The notes beneath the pieces were generated by a model, which was given only the letters and a program-made list of their open reading frames with translations, made no database searches and had not been told where the DNA came from. A stretch of 64,000 nucleotides of DNA from Lachnospiraceae bacterium UBA7076 (GTDB lineage: Bacteria; Bacillota; Clostridia; Lachnospirales; Lachnospiraceae), in assembly GCA_002493625.1 (NCBI GenBank), contig DKZK01000021.1:49652-113651 (forward strand), given 5' to 3'. Positions 44,906-52,939 of this stretch are shown here, piece after piece; positions within the stretch are counted from its first letter, which is position 1, and each line of letters opens with the position of its first letter. The position numbers were made by a program, and so were the translations under genes.

Positions 44906-45541
44906 CTATACTCCATTTCTTTTACATACATCAAAAAGACAGCACTTATCACAGTAAGGACTTGTTCTTGCAGTGCAGACAGCCCTTCCATGATACACAA
45001 GCCTGTGACAAAAATCGCTGCCCTCCTCAGGCGGAATGATCTTCCAAAGCGCCATTTCCACCTTTTTAGGCTCCTTCACATTGTCAACAAGTCCAAGGCG
45101 GTTACATATTCTTATACAGTGTGTATCCGTAACTATGGCAGGCTTTCCAAATATATCACCCATTATGAGATTTGCGCTTTTTCTTCCCACGCCGGGAAGC
45201 GCCAGCAGCTTATCAAAATCATCAGGCACATTTCCATTGTATTTTTCATGTATAACCTTCATACATGCGCTTATATCCCTTGCCTTGCTATGCCCCAGAC
45301 CGCAAGGCTTTACTATCTCCTCTATCTCCGCCACATCAGCCTTTGCAAGAGCCTCAACAGTAGGGAATTTTGCATACAAATCCTTCACAACAATATTTAC
45401 CCTTGCATCTGTGCATTGCGCCGCAAGCCTTACCTCCACTAAAAGCTTCCATGCCTCATCGTACTCCAATGAACATTCTGCAACAGGGTATTCCTTTTTT
45501 AATTTTTCAATAATCTGCAATGCTCTTTGTTTTTTCGTCAT
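44906..45541 (-). CDS. nth: Endonuclease III
   Basis: A 211-residue base-excision repair glycosylase/AP lyase. The helix-hairpin-helix is LPGVGRKSANLIMG, containing the catalytic lysine, and the catalytic aspartate is in VTDTHCIRICNRLGL. The C-terminal 4Fe-4S ligands are in CTARTSPYCDKCCLFDVC together with the upstream Cys of DFCHRLVYHGRAVC. Full length. Confidence 0.95.
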   Translation of the reverse strand: MTKKQRALQIIEKLKKEYPVAECSLEYDEAWKLLVEVRLAAQCTDARVNIVVKDLYAKFPTVEALAKADVAEIEEIVKPCGLGHSKARDISACMKVIHEKYNGNVPDDFDKLLALPGVGRKSANLIMGDIFGKPAIVTDTHCIRICNRLGLVDNVKEPKKVEMALWKIIPPEEGSDFCHRLVYHGRAVCTARTSPYCDKCCLFDVCKRNGV

Positions 45542-45560
45542 ATGTTTTCATTAAACAAAT

Positions 45561-45608
45561 AGGGGGCTGTCGTAATAAACACATAAATTGCCAAAACGAC
45601 AGCTCCCT
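45561..45608 (-). terminator. Intrinsic terminator after the lipoprotein gene
   Basis: AGGGGGCTGTCGT (45561-45573) pairs with ACGACAGCTCCCT (45596-45608), with one wobble. It lies 34 bases beyond the lipoprotein stop codon. The following T-run on the minus strand is broken (ATTTGTTT). Confidence 0.65.
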
Positions 45609-45641
45609 TTGTCTGTTCCCTTTCAATTGCTTTTATTAAAT

Positions 45642-46268
45642 TTAGAAAGTAATCGTATTCATCATGGAATCAAACTGTGATTCATCACCTGTTGTAGTAA
45701 CGTACTCTATATAAATAACTGTGTTATCCTCGCAAAGTACAGCAGCCTGACCTATAAACTGTCCATTCGGGTCATCAATATCCATTACTGTAAATTCATG
45801 TCCGTTATAGGTTTTTTTCTCATCTGTAACCTGAGAACCATATACATTTTTAACCTGTACAACATAGGCATCTACAACCTGGTCTGCATCATAGGAATTG
45901 TCGTCCTCCACATAAAGCGCAAAGCTCTTGTCTCTGCTCTCCGTTGCATATCCTATTGTTCCGCTCATATTCTGATAGAATTTAAACTCCTCAGGAAGGT
46001 CTATTGTTGCATGCTTAACGGTAAGCTTGCCGTTTTCCTCAACATATGCCTCCGTGGACACCGGCTCCTCCGTATCTGTTTTGTCATCCTCGGTTGCTTC
46101 CTCTGACGTGTTCTCTGTAGTAGCTTCCGTATCGTCCTTAACTGCTTCCGTGGTAATTTCCTTTTCTGTATTTTCTTTATCGTCATCACCGCAGGCAGCC
46201 ATTGACAAAGACATTACAAGCGCCATACTAAGTACTGCTATCTTTTTTATCAAACTCTTTTTAATCAT
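45642..46268 (-). CDS. Lipoprotein of unknown function
   Basis: A 208-residue secreted lipoprotein. A lysine-rich N-terminus, a hydrophobic core and the lipobox SMAAC (Cys26) form a lipoprotein signal peptide. A long Thr/Glu/Asp-rich linker (residues about 30-75, with TTEA, TSEEATE) follows. The C-terminal domain (75-208) contains TIDLPEEFKFYQ and ESQFDSMMNTITF and has no motif I recognise. It has its own promoter and terminator. Confidence 0.82.
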   Translation of the reverse strand: MIKKSLIKKIAVLSMALVMSLSMAACGDDDKENTEKEITTEAVKDDTEATTENTSEEATEDDKTDTEEPVSTEAYVEENGKLTVKHATIDLPEEFKFYQNMSGTIGYATESRDKSFALYVEDDNSYDADQVVDAYVVQVKNVYGSQVTDEKKTYNGHEFTVMDIDDPNGQFIGQAAVLCEDNTVIYIEYVTTTGDESQFDSMMNTITF

Positions 46269-46304
46269 TTCAGTTCTCCTTTAAAAAAATTATAACAATA
46301 AATC

Positions 46305-46332
46305 ATTATAATACAGATTCATTTAAAATCAA
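46305..46332 (-). promoter_or_regulatory. Predicted sigma-A promoter for the lipoprotein gene
   Basis: TTGATT (46332-46327) and TATAAT (46310-46305) are separated by 16 bases on the minus strand, 36 bases before the start codon. Confidence 0.65.
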
Positions 46333-46404
46333 TATGCAAATTGAAACATTTTAATTCCTACTTTTATCCATTATTAGTAATTTTAACTACATACAGCGCC
46401 ATAG

Positions 46405-47565
46405 CTAGCTTTGGTACAGCAAAACAATCGTGTCCTTCTCAAGAAGCCCGGTGCTTCCCTCAGGCTTTATAATCCGGTCCTTTCTCCTTATCATTATTAT
46501 GAATGTCCGCCTTGATATATCAAGCTCCTTAATTTTCTTTCCTATCCACGGATGTCCCGTGTCCAGTTTGACTTCTTCTATTTCCGAATGTATTTTTGTA
46601 TTGCTTGTGCTTGCCAGAAGCAGCTTGTCATACATTTTTATCTCAAGCTCCGAATATGGCGTGAGTATGTCCTCTCCACGAAGGACAACTGCAAGATAAA
46701 GCCCCTCAGGAAGTTGCAGCTCATTTATCCTTTTACCTGCAAAGCTGTGTTCTTTCGTAATGTCAATAACAACAAATTCCGCATTTCGGTGTGAGTATGT
46801 GCCCGTCTTTATCTTTGTGTAGTATTCAACAAAGCCTGCGCTTATAATACCTGTTGGAATAGCCACAAGACCTACCCCAAGAAATGATATAAATATAGCC
46901 ATGATTCTTCCGCCGATGGTTATGGGATATATGTCTCCATAGCCCACGGTAAGCATAGTTGATACGGACCACCATATTCCGGAAAAGGCATTTTTAAAAT
47001 TATCCGGCTGCGCCTCATGCTCCAGACTGTACATACACATAGATGAGGCAACAAGAAGTATGCTGACAATAAAAACAGATGATATAATCTGGTCCTTTTT
47101 ATCCTTAAGTACATCCGTTATTACGTTAAAGGCATCATATTTCGCATTCAGCTTGAAAAGCCTCATAATCCTTACAACACGAAGCATCCTGAGCGCCACA
47201 AAGCCATTTGTAAATATAAACGGAATAAAAAATGACACTATGGTAAGCAAATCAACGATTCCATAGAAGGAAACAACATACTTGAATATTGCCTTTGAGG
47301 GCTTTAAATCCTCGTATAAATACTCTGCCGTCCATATTCTGAGTATGTACTCAATAAGAAATATGATGATTGTCACAAGCTCTATTGCCGCCAAAGCAGG
47401 ATGCAGAAAATCAAGCTCGGAAAATGTCTGCATAAAGGTAACGGCAATGCTTACGACTATTAAGAACGAAATTATGTAGTCAAAAATCATGCTTGCCAAA
47501 TCCGTTTTGTTCCCTATCTGGATTATGTCAAATATTCTTTTTTTTATCTTTTCAATACCTGTCAT
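46405..47565 (-). CDS. Voltage-gated-type potassium channel with RCK_C tail
   Basis: A 386-residue channel. Six membrane segments are visible, including an S4-like helix with regularly spaced arginines (ALRMLRVVRIMRLFKL), and the selectivity filter is TVGYGD. The cytoplasmic tail contains two TrkA-C-like segments (about residues 265-380; SFAGKRINELQLPEGLYLAVV and HPWIGKKIKELDISRRTFIIMI). GGAG precedes the ATG. It probably forms a K+ channel gated by voltage and a cytoplasmic ligand; ligand unknown. Confidence 0.9.
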   Translation of the reverse strand: MTGIEKIKKRIFDIIQIGNKTDLASMIFDYIISFLIVVSIAVTFMQTFSELDFLHPALAAIELVTIIIFLIEYILRIWTAEYLYEDLKPSKAIFKYVVSFYGIVDLLTIVSFFIPFIFTNGFVALRMLRVVRIMRLFKLNAKYDAFNVITDVLKDKKDQIISSVFIVSILLVASSMCMYSLEHEAQPDNFKNAFSGIWWSVSTMLTVGYGDIYPITIGGRIMAIFISFLGVGLVAIPTGIISAGFVEYYTKIKTGTYSHRNAEFVVIDITKEHSFAGKRINELQLPEGLYLAVVLRGEDILTPYSELEIKMYDKLLLASTSNTKIHSEIEEVKLDTGHPWIGKKIKELDISRRTFIIMIRRKDRIIKPEGSTGLLEKDTIVLLYQS

Positions 47566-47952
47566 TTTTCTTTCTCCAAATTGTTCGGTAATTAATAATT
47601 CGGTTGGGCTCCGCTAAGGGGGGGGACTGTAAAAGGTGTTTACATTAAAAAGCAGAAAACGTAATTTTTTGCTTAATTAAGCTTTCATCTGTTGAATGAT
47701 GGCTATTTCATATTGACCTTGATTATGGTCCAATTTACTTTGTAAATGGAGAACATTGTTACAAGCTCTGTCGTATTTCTTGTAATGTGCTGTGCAAATT
47801 TACTTTGTAAATTAAAAATCCATAGACTGACACCCTGTCTGCGGCTTAACCACCGAAGCAGACAGAGCCCCAAGGATAAGCTGCAATCATCCAATAATAT
47901 GTTGCATTGAAAACAGGTGAACGCGTATTTTAATTGTATGCTTTAAATACTT
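47566..47952. other. Intergenic region with degenerate leader-repeat copies
   Basis: No convincing gene. A G-run (8 G at about 47620) is followed by two copies of the palindrome ATTTAC-AAA-GTAAAT (47743-47758 and 47805-47820, seen as ATTTACTTTGTAAAT on the plus strand). A degenerate copy of the dispersed leader repeat lies at 47692-47722 without a downstream start codon. An 8-bp stem CTGTCTGC/GCAGACAG is at 47832-47862. Confidence 0.55.
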
Positions 47953-48441
47953 TTAGTGCGTCAACCCGACAATTCCTCTTGATAACATATACTCAAAAAA
48001 TGCGTTACAGCCAATCTCAATATCCTTGTATGTCACATCAAACTTCCCCGTATACCACGGGTCGGCAACGTCCCTGTCACTTCCGGCAAAGGAGAGAAGC
48101 TTGTATATTTTTCCCTCAGGGTCGCCTCCCAATATCCGGTTCATATTTCTTATATTAGCACTATCCATTCCAATTAGATAGTCATATTTTTTATAATCTT
48201 CCCTTTTTAACTGTACGGCACGCTTGTCCCCACAGGAAAGCCCGTGTTTTGCAAGCTCCGCTTTCGCCGGCGGATAGACAGGATTCCCCATACCATTCCA
48301 GATTTCCTCCGTACTGGTTGCGGCGGAGGAGATGTAAAAGTGGTCTGAAAGATTTTGTTTTTGTATTATGTTTTTTAGGATAAACTCTGCCATGGGGGAA
48401 CGACAGATATTGCCGTGGCAGACGAAAAGTATTTTAATCAT
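47953..48441 (-). CDS. Low-molecular-weight protein-tyrosine phosphatase
   Basis: A 162-residue phosphatase. The P-loop is VCHGNICRSPM (Cys8 to Arg14) and the general-acid motif DVADPWYTGKFD. It removes phosphate from protein tyrosines. The ATG at 48441 follows AAGGAG. Its first ten codons lie inside the left attachment site of the island, so the intact gene is the reconstituted copy; the displaced original 5' end is at 63770-63799. Confidence 0.93.
   Translation of the reverse strand: MIKILFVCHGNICRSPMAEFILKNIIQKQNLSDHFYISSAATSTEEIWNGMGNPVYPPAKAELAKHGLSCGDKRAVQLKREDYKKYDYLIGMDSANIRNMNRILGGDPEGKIYKLLSFAGSDRDVADPWYTGKFDVTYKDIEIGCNAFFEYMLSRGIVGLTH
48411..48441 (-). other. Left attachment site of the island (attL)
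   Basis: 31 bases covering the start of the phosphatase gene, matching 63769-63799 at 28 of 31 positions. The mismatches fall at two silent third positions and one Val/Ile change. The longest shared cores are GAAAAGTAT and TTAATCAT. It adjoins the integrase gene. Confidence 0.75.
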
Positions 48442-48699
48442 GTTGCTAATCTCCTTGAAAATATAGTATTTTCGTTGATTTCCCGGCATTTTTTGGCATT
48501 GCCAAGAAGAAAATTTTTTAGTATAAATTCGCTTAATTTGGCATATTTTTTTCTTCCGGTGTCATAAATTTGTCCTATGAAATGTGTGCGCCTCTGTTGA
48601 ATGATCAGCAGGGAATCTGCCTGCTATCTGACATATTCACACTGAGGTGCATTGGGAGAATGTCCTAAACGGGTGACCCATGTCATGAGATGACACGTC

Positions 48700-49893
48700 T
48701 TACCAGCCTGCCACCCGCTTCATTTCCTCCTCGGCATCCTCAAACCTCACATGGGTGTAGGTATTCAAGGTGACGCCAATTTCCGAATGGCCCATCAGAT
48801 ACTGAAGCGTCTTGGGATTCATGCCGTTCCTTGCCATATTGGAGCAGAACGTATGTCTGCACACATGAGGCGTTATCGTAGGCAGCTTTACATTGTAAAT
48901 TCTATTATATTTTTCTCTGATATGCTGAAAGTACTTTTCCCAATGCAGCGCTACCATAGGCATTTCATTCTTATCCAGATACAGAAATCCGATTTTACCA
49001 TCTATCATCGGCTCCACCTTCGGCTTCCTGCGATTTGCAATAATCCGTTTGAAGCAGTCGTATACCTCGTCCGTCATGGGCACCTGTCTTGTGCCGCTTT
49101 CCGTCTTTGTGTCCATTATGATATATTCCATGTTTCTTTTCCGCTGTAATTGATAATCAATGTTAATCCTGCGATTCACAAAATCAATATCGGAAATCGT
49201 TAAGCCTGCAAACTCGGAAATGCGGAGTCCGGTATGGAAGAGAATGTAAATCCCGTCATAGTATCTGCAAAAATGCCTGTCCTCCTTAACAAATTCAAGG
49301 AATTGCTGCTCCTGCTTTCTGGTGATTGCTTCCCTGGTTACACTGTCATTTACCACTACTGTACCAAGCTTGAATTCAAAAGGGTTACGGCGAATTAAAT
49401 CATCATCCATTGCCATCTGGAATGCCGGTCTGAGTACGCCTCTGACCGTATGGATCGTGCTGTAGCCTCTGCCATCATCCTGCAGCTTGATCAGCCATAT
49501 TTTCGCATCAGACAGCCTTACCTTATCAATACGCTTTTGTCCAAAATCTTCCTGCGCAATAATATTGATAACAAATTTATAATTTGCTTCCGTATTATGC
49601 TTCACGCCTCGTTTTTGAGAAACATAACGTTTTACAAGCTCCAGCACTGTCATATTGTCCCCGTCCGGCACAATACCATTCAGTAAATCCCTCTGAATCC
49701 GCTTTTCTTTTCCACGCAGGGAAAGGTCTTTCTTTTTCCCCTGGGGTGTGGTATCTGCTTCTGTCAGCCTCCAACTGTAAAGCGTTTTTCTTTTTCCAAA
49801 AATATTTGTGTACTTATAAACATATCTTCCATTTTTATCCTGGCTCTCTCCTGTCCAAAGCCTGCGGTTCTTGTGGTCTCGTCTATCGGGCAT
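48700..49893 (-). CDS. int: Tyrosine recombinase/integrase of the Tn916 family
   Basis: A 397-residue integrase. The N-terminal AP2-like arm-binding domain contains TGESQDKNGRYVYKYTNIFGKRK, then a core-binding domain, and a catalytic domain with Arg in TGLRISEFAGL, HVCRHTF, GHSEIGVT and the tyrosine in NTYTHV. Length and sequence closely follow Tn916 Int. The ATG at 49893 follows AAGGAGAG. It lies about 260 bases from attL and downstream of the xis remnant. Confidence 0.93.
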   Translation of the reverse strand: MPDRRDHKNRRLWTGESQDKNGRYVYKYTNIFGKRKTLYSWRLTEADTTPQGKKKDLSLRGKEKRIQRDLLNGIVPDGDNMTVLELVKRYVSQKRGVKHNTEANYKFVINIIAQEDFGQKRIDKVRLSDAKIWLIKLQDDGRGYSTIHTVRGVLRPAFQMAMDDDLIRRNPFEFKLGTVVVNDSVTREAITRKQEQQFLEFVKEDRHFCRYYDGIYILFHTGLRISEFAGLTISDIDFVNRRINIDYQLQRKRNMEYIIMDTKTESGTRQVPMTDEVYDCFKRIIANRRKPKVEPMIDGKIGFLYLDKNEMPMVALHWEKYFQHIREKYNRIYNVKLPTITPHVCRHTFCSNMARNGMNPKTLQYLMGHSEIGVTLNTYTHVRFEDAEEEMKRVAGW

Positions 49894-49999
49894 ATTCCAT
49901 CTCTCCTTTCTGATTGCCTGCGGCATAAAAGAAGAGCCAAGCTGTGACATATGCAAAATGAGTATATCACAACTCAGGCTCTTCATCCATGAATATTTG

Positions 50000-50221
50000 T
50001 CAGATAGCGGTCAAATATTCGTCAATATACTGTTCAAACAACCGTCTTTTTATCTGTGGCCTTGAACCGTTCCACAAAATGAATTCTGCATCCGGCCGCT
50101 CCTCTATCAGCTTTCTCAGCTACTTATCCCCGATACGAAAATACTCTGACGCTTCCTGTATGGATAACGTATATTTTCTCCATATTGGAATCTGTGGTGT
50201 TATATGTCCGCATTCTTCCAT
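50000..50221 (-). pseudogene. xis: Excisionase (xis) interrupted by an amber codon
   Basis: A 73-codon frame starting at the ATG of 50221 (AGGAGG upstream) and ending with TGA at 50002. It encodes ITPQIPIWRKYTLSIQEASE, then YFRIGDK, a TAG at 50122-50120 (codon 34), then LRKLIEERPDAEF and WNGSRPQIKRRLFEQYID. Both halves match Tn916-type Xis, with a basic residue (Lys or similar) expected at the stop position, so one base change (AAG to TAG) explains it. Excision is probably impaired. Confidence 0.85.
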
Positions 50222-50240
50222 AGGCGTTTCCTCCCTCCTT

Positions 50241-50284
50241 GAACGTCAGCCATTCCATATTTGCCTTTGGCAAATGGGCTGACG
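50241..50284 (-). repeat. Dispersed leader repeat, copy at xis
   Basis: Minus-strand GGAATGGCTGACGTTC followed by AAGGAGG forms the xis ribosome binding site region. Here the repeat also forms a hairpin: CGTCAGCC (50244-50251) with GGCTGACG (50277-50284), and inner ATTTGCC-AAA-GGCAAAT. The arm could mask the leader. Confidence 0.7.
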
Positions 50285-50289
50285 CTACA

Positions 50290-50316
50290 TGTCAAGTTTT
50301 CATAGAAAACTTGACA
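50290..50316. terminator. Perfect 11-bp hairpin after the gene at 50326
   Basis: TGTCAAGTTTT and AAAACTTGACA pair perfectly with a 5-base loop. It lies 10 bases after the stop codon of the 130-residue gene. It may terminate that transcript; T residues are within the stem rather than after it. Confidence 0.5.
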
Positions 50317-50325
50317 CAATCATCT

Positions 50326-50718
50326 CTACAGCATGGAAATCTCTGCTGCCGTTACTCTCTGATCCTCCAGCCAACTGTATTCCTCAAATAATTCTCTGGT
50401 CACCAGAGGAAATTCCTGCACCCCCGCTTCTCCTGTCTGGATTGGCGTAAGGATTGGAATAATCGCCTTACATAATTCCTGATTGGGACAGTTGTATATA
50501 TATCCCCCAACCGTATCCAAAATCAGACGGTCCAGCATGTCCGTCAAAATAATTTTTTGTACCCCTGACTGGTATGTTCCAATGAAATTTGCTATATTAT
50601 TTGCAGTCAGATCAAATACATACTGCTTTTTAGTGCCATCCTGAAGATAGATGTATGCATATCCGACTTGTTCCCCTTCCAATATTTCTTCAACCAGTTC
50701 CTTATCCTTTTGTCTCAT
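50326..50718 (-). CDS. Conserved hypothetical protein of conjugative elements
   Basis: A 130-residue protein starting MRQKDKELVEEILEGEQVGY, with a beta-rich middle (YIYLQDGTKKQYVFDLTANN) and acidic C-terminus. I remember similar proteins beside int/xis in Firmicutes integrative elements, but no function is known to me. The ATG at 50718 follows AGGAGGGAG. It lies between xis and mazF in the same direction. Confidence 0.65.
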   Translation of the reverse strand: MRQKDKELVEEILEGEQVGYAYIYLQDGTKKQYVFDLTANNIANFIGTYQSGVQKIILTDMLDRLILDTVGGYIYNCPNQELCKAIIPILTPIQTGEAGVQEFPLVTRELFEEYSWLEDQRVTAAEISML

Positions 50719-50727
50719 ACTATAACT

Positions 50728-50778
50728 CCCTCCTGTTAGAACATCAGCCATTTCATATTAGCCCTCGGCATATGTTCC
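50728..50778 (-). repeat. Dispersed leader repeat, copy before the 130-residue gene
   Basis: Minus-strand GGAACATATGCCGAGGG, then AATATGAAATGGCTGATG and TTCTAACAGGAGGG, directly supplying the ribosome binding site. Within it a six-codon ORF MKWLMF with a stop precedes the AGGAGG. Confidence 0.65.
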
Positions 50779-50812
50779 GGTTTATTTTCTCTTTCTGCCT
50801 CAGTTCTTTCTG

Positions 50813-51202
50813 TTACCTGAATGATCGTTCATTATCGCAATTTATAAAATCCTGTATTCCAAGGCTGATTACCAGTGCTTTGTCAACCTCCTGCATTACC
50901 CCTTCATCCGCACACCCGATATATTTCTTTATTCGTGATTTATCTATCGTGCGGAGCTGTTCCAACAGAATAATGGATGCTCTTGGCAGCCCGGCGCAAA
51001 CAATTCTTGTATGTGTCGGTATATCGTTTTTTCCTGTTCTGCCGGTTATGGATGCCACAACTGTAGTCGGACTGTAATAATTCCCTATATCATTTTGCAG
51101 AATCATGACCGGACGGCTTCCTCCCTGTTCGCTGCCGATTACCGGTGACAAATCCGCATAGTAGATTTCCCCTCGCTTAATTCTTATCATTGTTTTATTC
51201 AA
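50813..51202 (-). CDS. mazF: MazF/PemK-family endoribonuclease toxin without adjacent antitoxin
   Basis: A 129-residue toxin: IKRGEIYYADLSPVIGSEQGG, RPVMILQNDIGN, and TGRTGKNDIPTHTRI are typical MazF/PemK core motifs; the catalytic Arg and Thr region is intact. It would cut mRNA in single-stranded sites. No MazE-like frame lies immediately upstream; instead a structured noncoding region lies there. Start is probably the TTG at 51202, 6 bases after GGAGG. Confidence 0.9.
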   Translation of the reverse strand: MNKTMIRIKRGEIYYADLSPVIGSEQGGSRPVMILQNDIGNYYSPTTVVASITGRTGKNDIPTHTRIVCAGLPRASIILLEQLRTIDKSRIKKYIGCADEGVMQEVDKALVISLGIQDFINCDNERSFR

Positions 51203-51261
51203 ACCTATCCTCCGAAAAGTATAATAACCTCATTGCTATGTTAGTTCTGTGCATTATCCGT

Positions 51262-51568
51262 ATAAGTAAAATACGGGCAACCCGCCATAAACAACGAACT
51301 GCCCGCATATAATATCAATCTATTGTTATTACGTCCTTTTTGTCCCCGACACCCTGACGTTTTGGAATATACCAGACGGGCATCGGCTATGCCTCTCATG
51401 GGAATTTCACCCTCCCGCGGTTCTCGCCGGACAGCCCAATGCGGTGAAGCGTTCAAGACTGATGTACCATTATACCCTCTGCCTGTCATCGCCATCCTCC
51501 GGTTACCATCCGAAGGTCGAAGTTATTTATTCTTCTGCGGCTTGCCATGTTTCCACGGCAGCAGAAGG
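51262..51568 (-). ncRNA. Candidate structured noncoding RNA
   Basis: About 300 bases, much richer in GC than flanks, with many local hairpins: a long stem at 51530-51568 (CTTCTGC...GCAGAAG), CCTCCGG/CCGAAGG near 51500, GGCAT/ATGCC near 51382 and CGGGCA/TGCCCG at the 3' end. A TTGACA box (51602-51597) lies just upstream, after the terminator at 51628. An 84-codon frame (51241-51495) has protein-unlike composition and no good start. No Rfam family was recognised by eye; it is not a group II intron end or a riboswitch I know. Confidence 0.5.
51271..51308 (-). terminator. Terminator-like hairpin at the 3' end of the ncRNA candidate
   Basis: ATGCGGGCA pairs with TGCCCGTAT (9 pairs, one wobble) on the minus strand, followed by TTTTACTT. 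It would end the RNA before mazF. Confidence 0.5.
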
Positions 51569-51627
51569 GATGTATCTGATATATTGGGTATTTAGTTGTC
51601 AAGGTACGGTGAGGGAGAAATAAAAAT

Positions 51628-51659
51628 CCCCTCACCTTTCATGCCGAAAAGGTGAGGGG
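51628..51659 (-). terminator. Intrinsic terminator after the ThsB-like gene
   Basis: CCCCTCACCTTT pairs perfectly with AAAGGTGAGGGG and is followed on the minus strand by ATTTTTATTT. It lies in the AT-rich gap 51660-51916, which holds no gene. Confidence 0.85.
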
Positions 51660-51916
51660 TGTACAACTATGAAAATCTCAAATTTGTTTATTTTACCTAT
51701 TCCTCTTAATATTTTATCTATCATAAAACTTATAAATTATTCTTTAACAATGGTCGTATATTATATACTACCACAACATCTCAAACAAGTAACTTCATTA
51801 TATGTAATAAAATTCTCATTTGTTATCTTCTATAAATTTTTTCCAAAATAACTGATAAGTCTAATGAGTGTGTTCTCTTTCATTTAATGTATTATTATAA
51901 CATATTTTTAAGATTA

Positions 51917-52414
51917 TTAATACATCCCCTTTTTACCTATGGCCCTTTCTATATAATCTGCCAAGTTATCTTTTATATCATTGTAAACATATGTGCTTGC
52001 AGAGTGGGGTGGTTCATAACATTCCACGTAATTTGAAAGTCTATGCCCGTCTGTTGTGTATGTACTATAAAACGGATTAGAACCTTGCATTGTCTGATTT
52101 CCATGCTCATCTTTTAAATTATGAATATAAACTCCGACTATCCCCTTTTTTAGTTCATAAGCCTTCTCTATTTCATACTTAACCCATTTACGAGAAGACG
52201 TATCTTTGCCAATTAAAACGATTATACAAGAGCGCATAGCCATTTGATTATCAATCCATTCTTTTATCTTAGAATCACTTTTATATCTAACTTCTTCCCA
52301 ATCATTTGCCGACCAAGTTGAGCTATTATTAACAACCCCCATGTTCTTTACTTGTGCTGCCCTCCAAGCATCTTCTGCATAATAAAAACTAAAAAATACT
52401 TGTCTCTTCGTCAT
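51917..52414 (-). CDS. TIR-like domain protein, Thoeris ThsB type
   Basis: A 165-residue protein of the DUF1863 (MTH538 TIR-like) family: RQVFFSFYYAEDAWRAAQVKN, WSANDWEEVRYKSD, and SCIIVLIGKDTSSRKWVKYEIEKAYE with the putative catalytic glutamate. In Thoeris anti-phage systems such ThsB proteins make a cyclic ADP-ribose-type signal on infection and thereby activate ThsA. The neighbouring upstream gene is a ThsA C-terminal fragment, which supports this call. It looks intact. Confidence 0.82.
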   Translation of the reverse strand: MTKRQVFFSFYYAEDAWRAAQVKNMGVVNNSSTWSANDWEEVRYKSDSKIKEWIDNQMAMRSCIIVLIGKDTSSRKWVKYEIEKAYELKKGIVGVYIHNLKDEHGNQTMQGSNPFYSTYTTDGHRLSNYVECYEPPHSASTYVYNDIKDNLADYIERAIGKKGMY

Positions 52415-52462
52415 TTAGAATTCCTCCCTCTTTCTTATGTAACAAAATATCATTATAAAATT

Positions 52463-52939
52463 TTAAATAACCTCTTTGACAATGTTCTTAATAATTTTAA
52501 TCAACTTCATAACATCAGTTTCATTTTTTAATTCTTCCCAATAATTATTCAAATAACTATAATCCTCTTTATTATTATACATTTCTTCATATATTTTCAG
52601 TGCCGCATCTCCTGTAGAAGCAAGAGGGATCAATATTTTCTTCTTATCCTTTGCAATTTCAAATTCATCCAGCATACCATTTGCAATAACCTTATTGCCA
52701 TCCTCTTCTTTATTGCCAAATATAAATATCACCACACCACATTCTTCAATAATCTCATTTCTATAATCATGCCATAGTTTTTGATAATCATCTCCCTGCT
52801 TAGGTTGTGGAAATGGATACAATTTAAGATATTCATCAAAATGGGCGTATCTTTTTTTCTTCACTTCATTTAAAACACCTGTAATTATTGAATTTCCCAT
52901 ACTCACACCATAACCAGATGTGATATGCATCTGAAACAC
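52463..52939 (-). pseudogene. Thoeris ThsA fragment: SLOG sensor domain only
   Basis: A 158-codon frame whose whole length matches the C-terminal SLOG (STALD) domain of ThsA as I remember it: HITSGYGVSMGNSIITGVL, KLWHDYRNEIIEECGVVIFIFGN, GMLDEFEIAKDKKK. ThsA normally has an N-terminal Sir2 NADase or membrane effector of 200-300 residues. Here an in-frame stop lies 8 codons upstream of the GTG and no effector is seen nearby. There is no ribosome binding site, so I treat it as a truncated remnant; a stand-alone SLOG regulator is a less likely option. Confidence 0.72.

Noticed and set aside
47703..47894. 63-codon minus-strand frame between the K+ channel and the phosphatase
   Set aside because: It crosses two palindromic repeats and has no start signal; probably chance.
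51241..51495. 84-codon minus-strand frame across the structured region upstream of mazF
   Set aside because: It has a Gly/Arg-rich composition unlike its neighbours, no good ribosome binding site, and coincides with dense hairpins; a noncoding RNA explains the region better.
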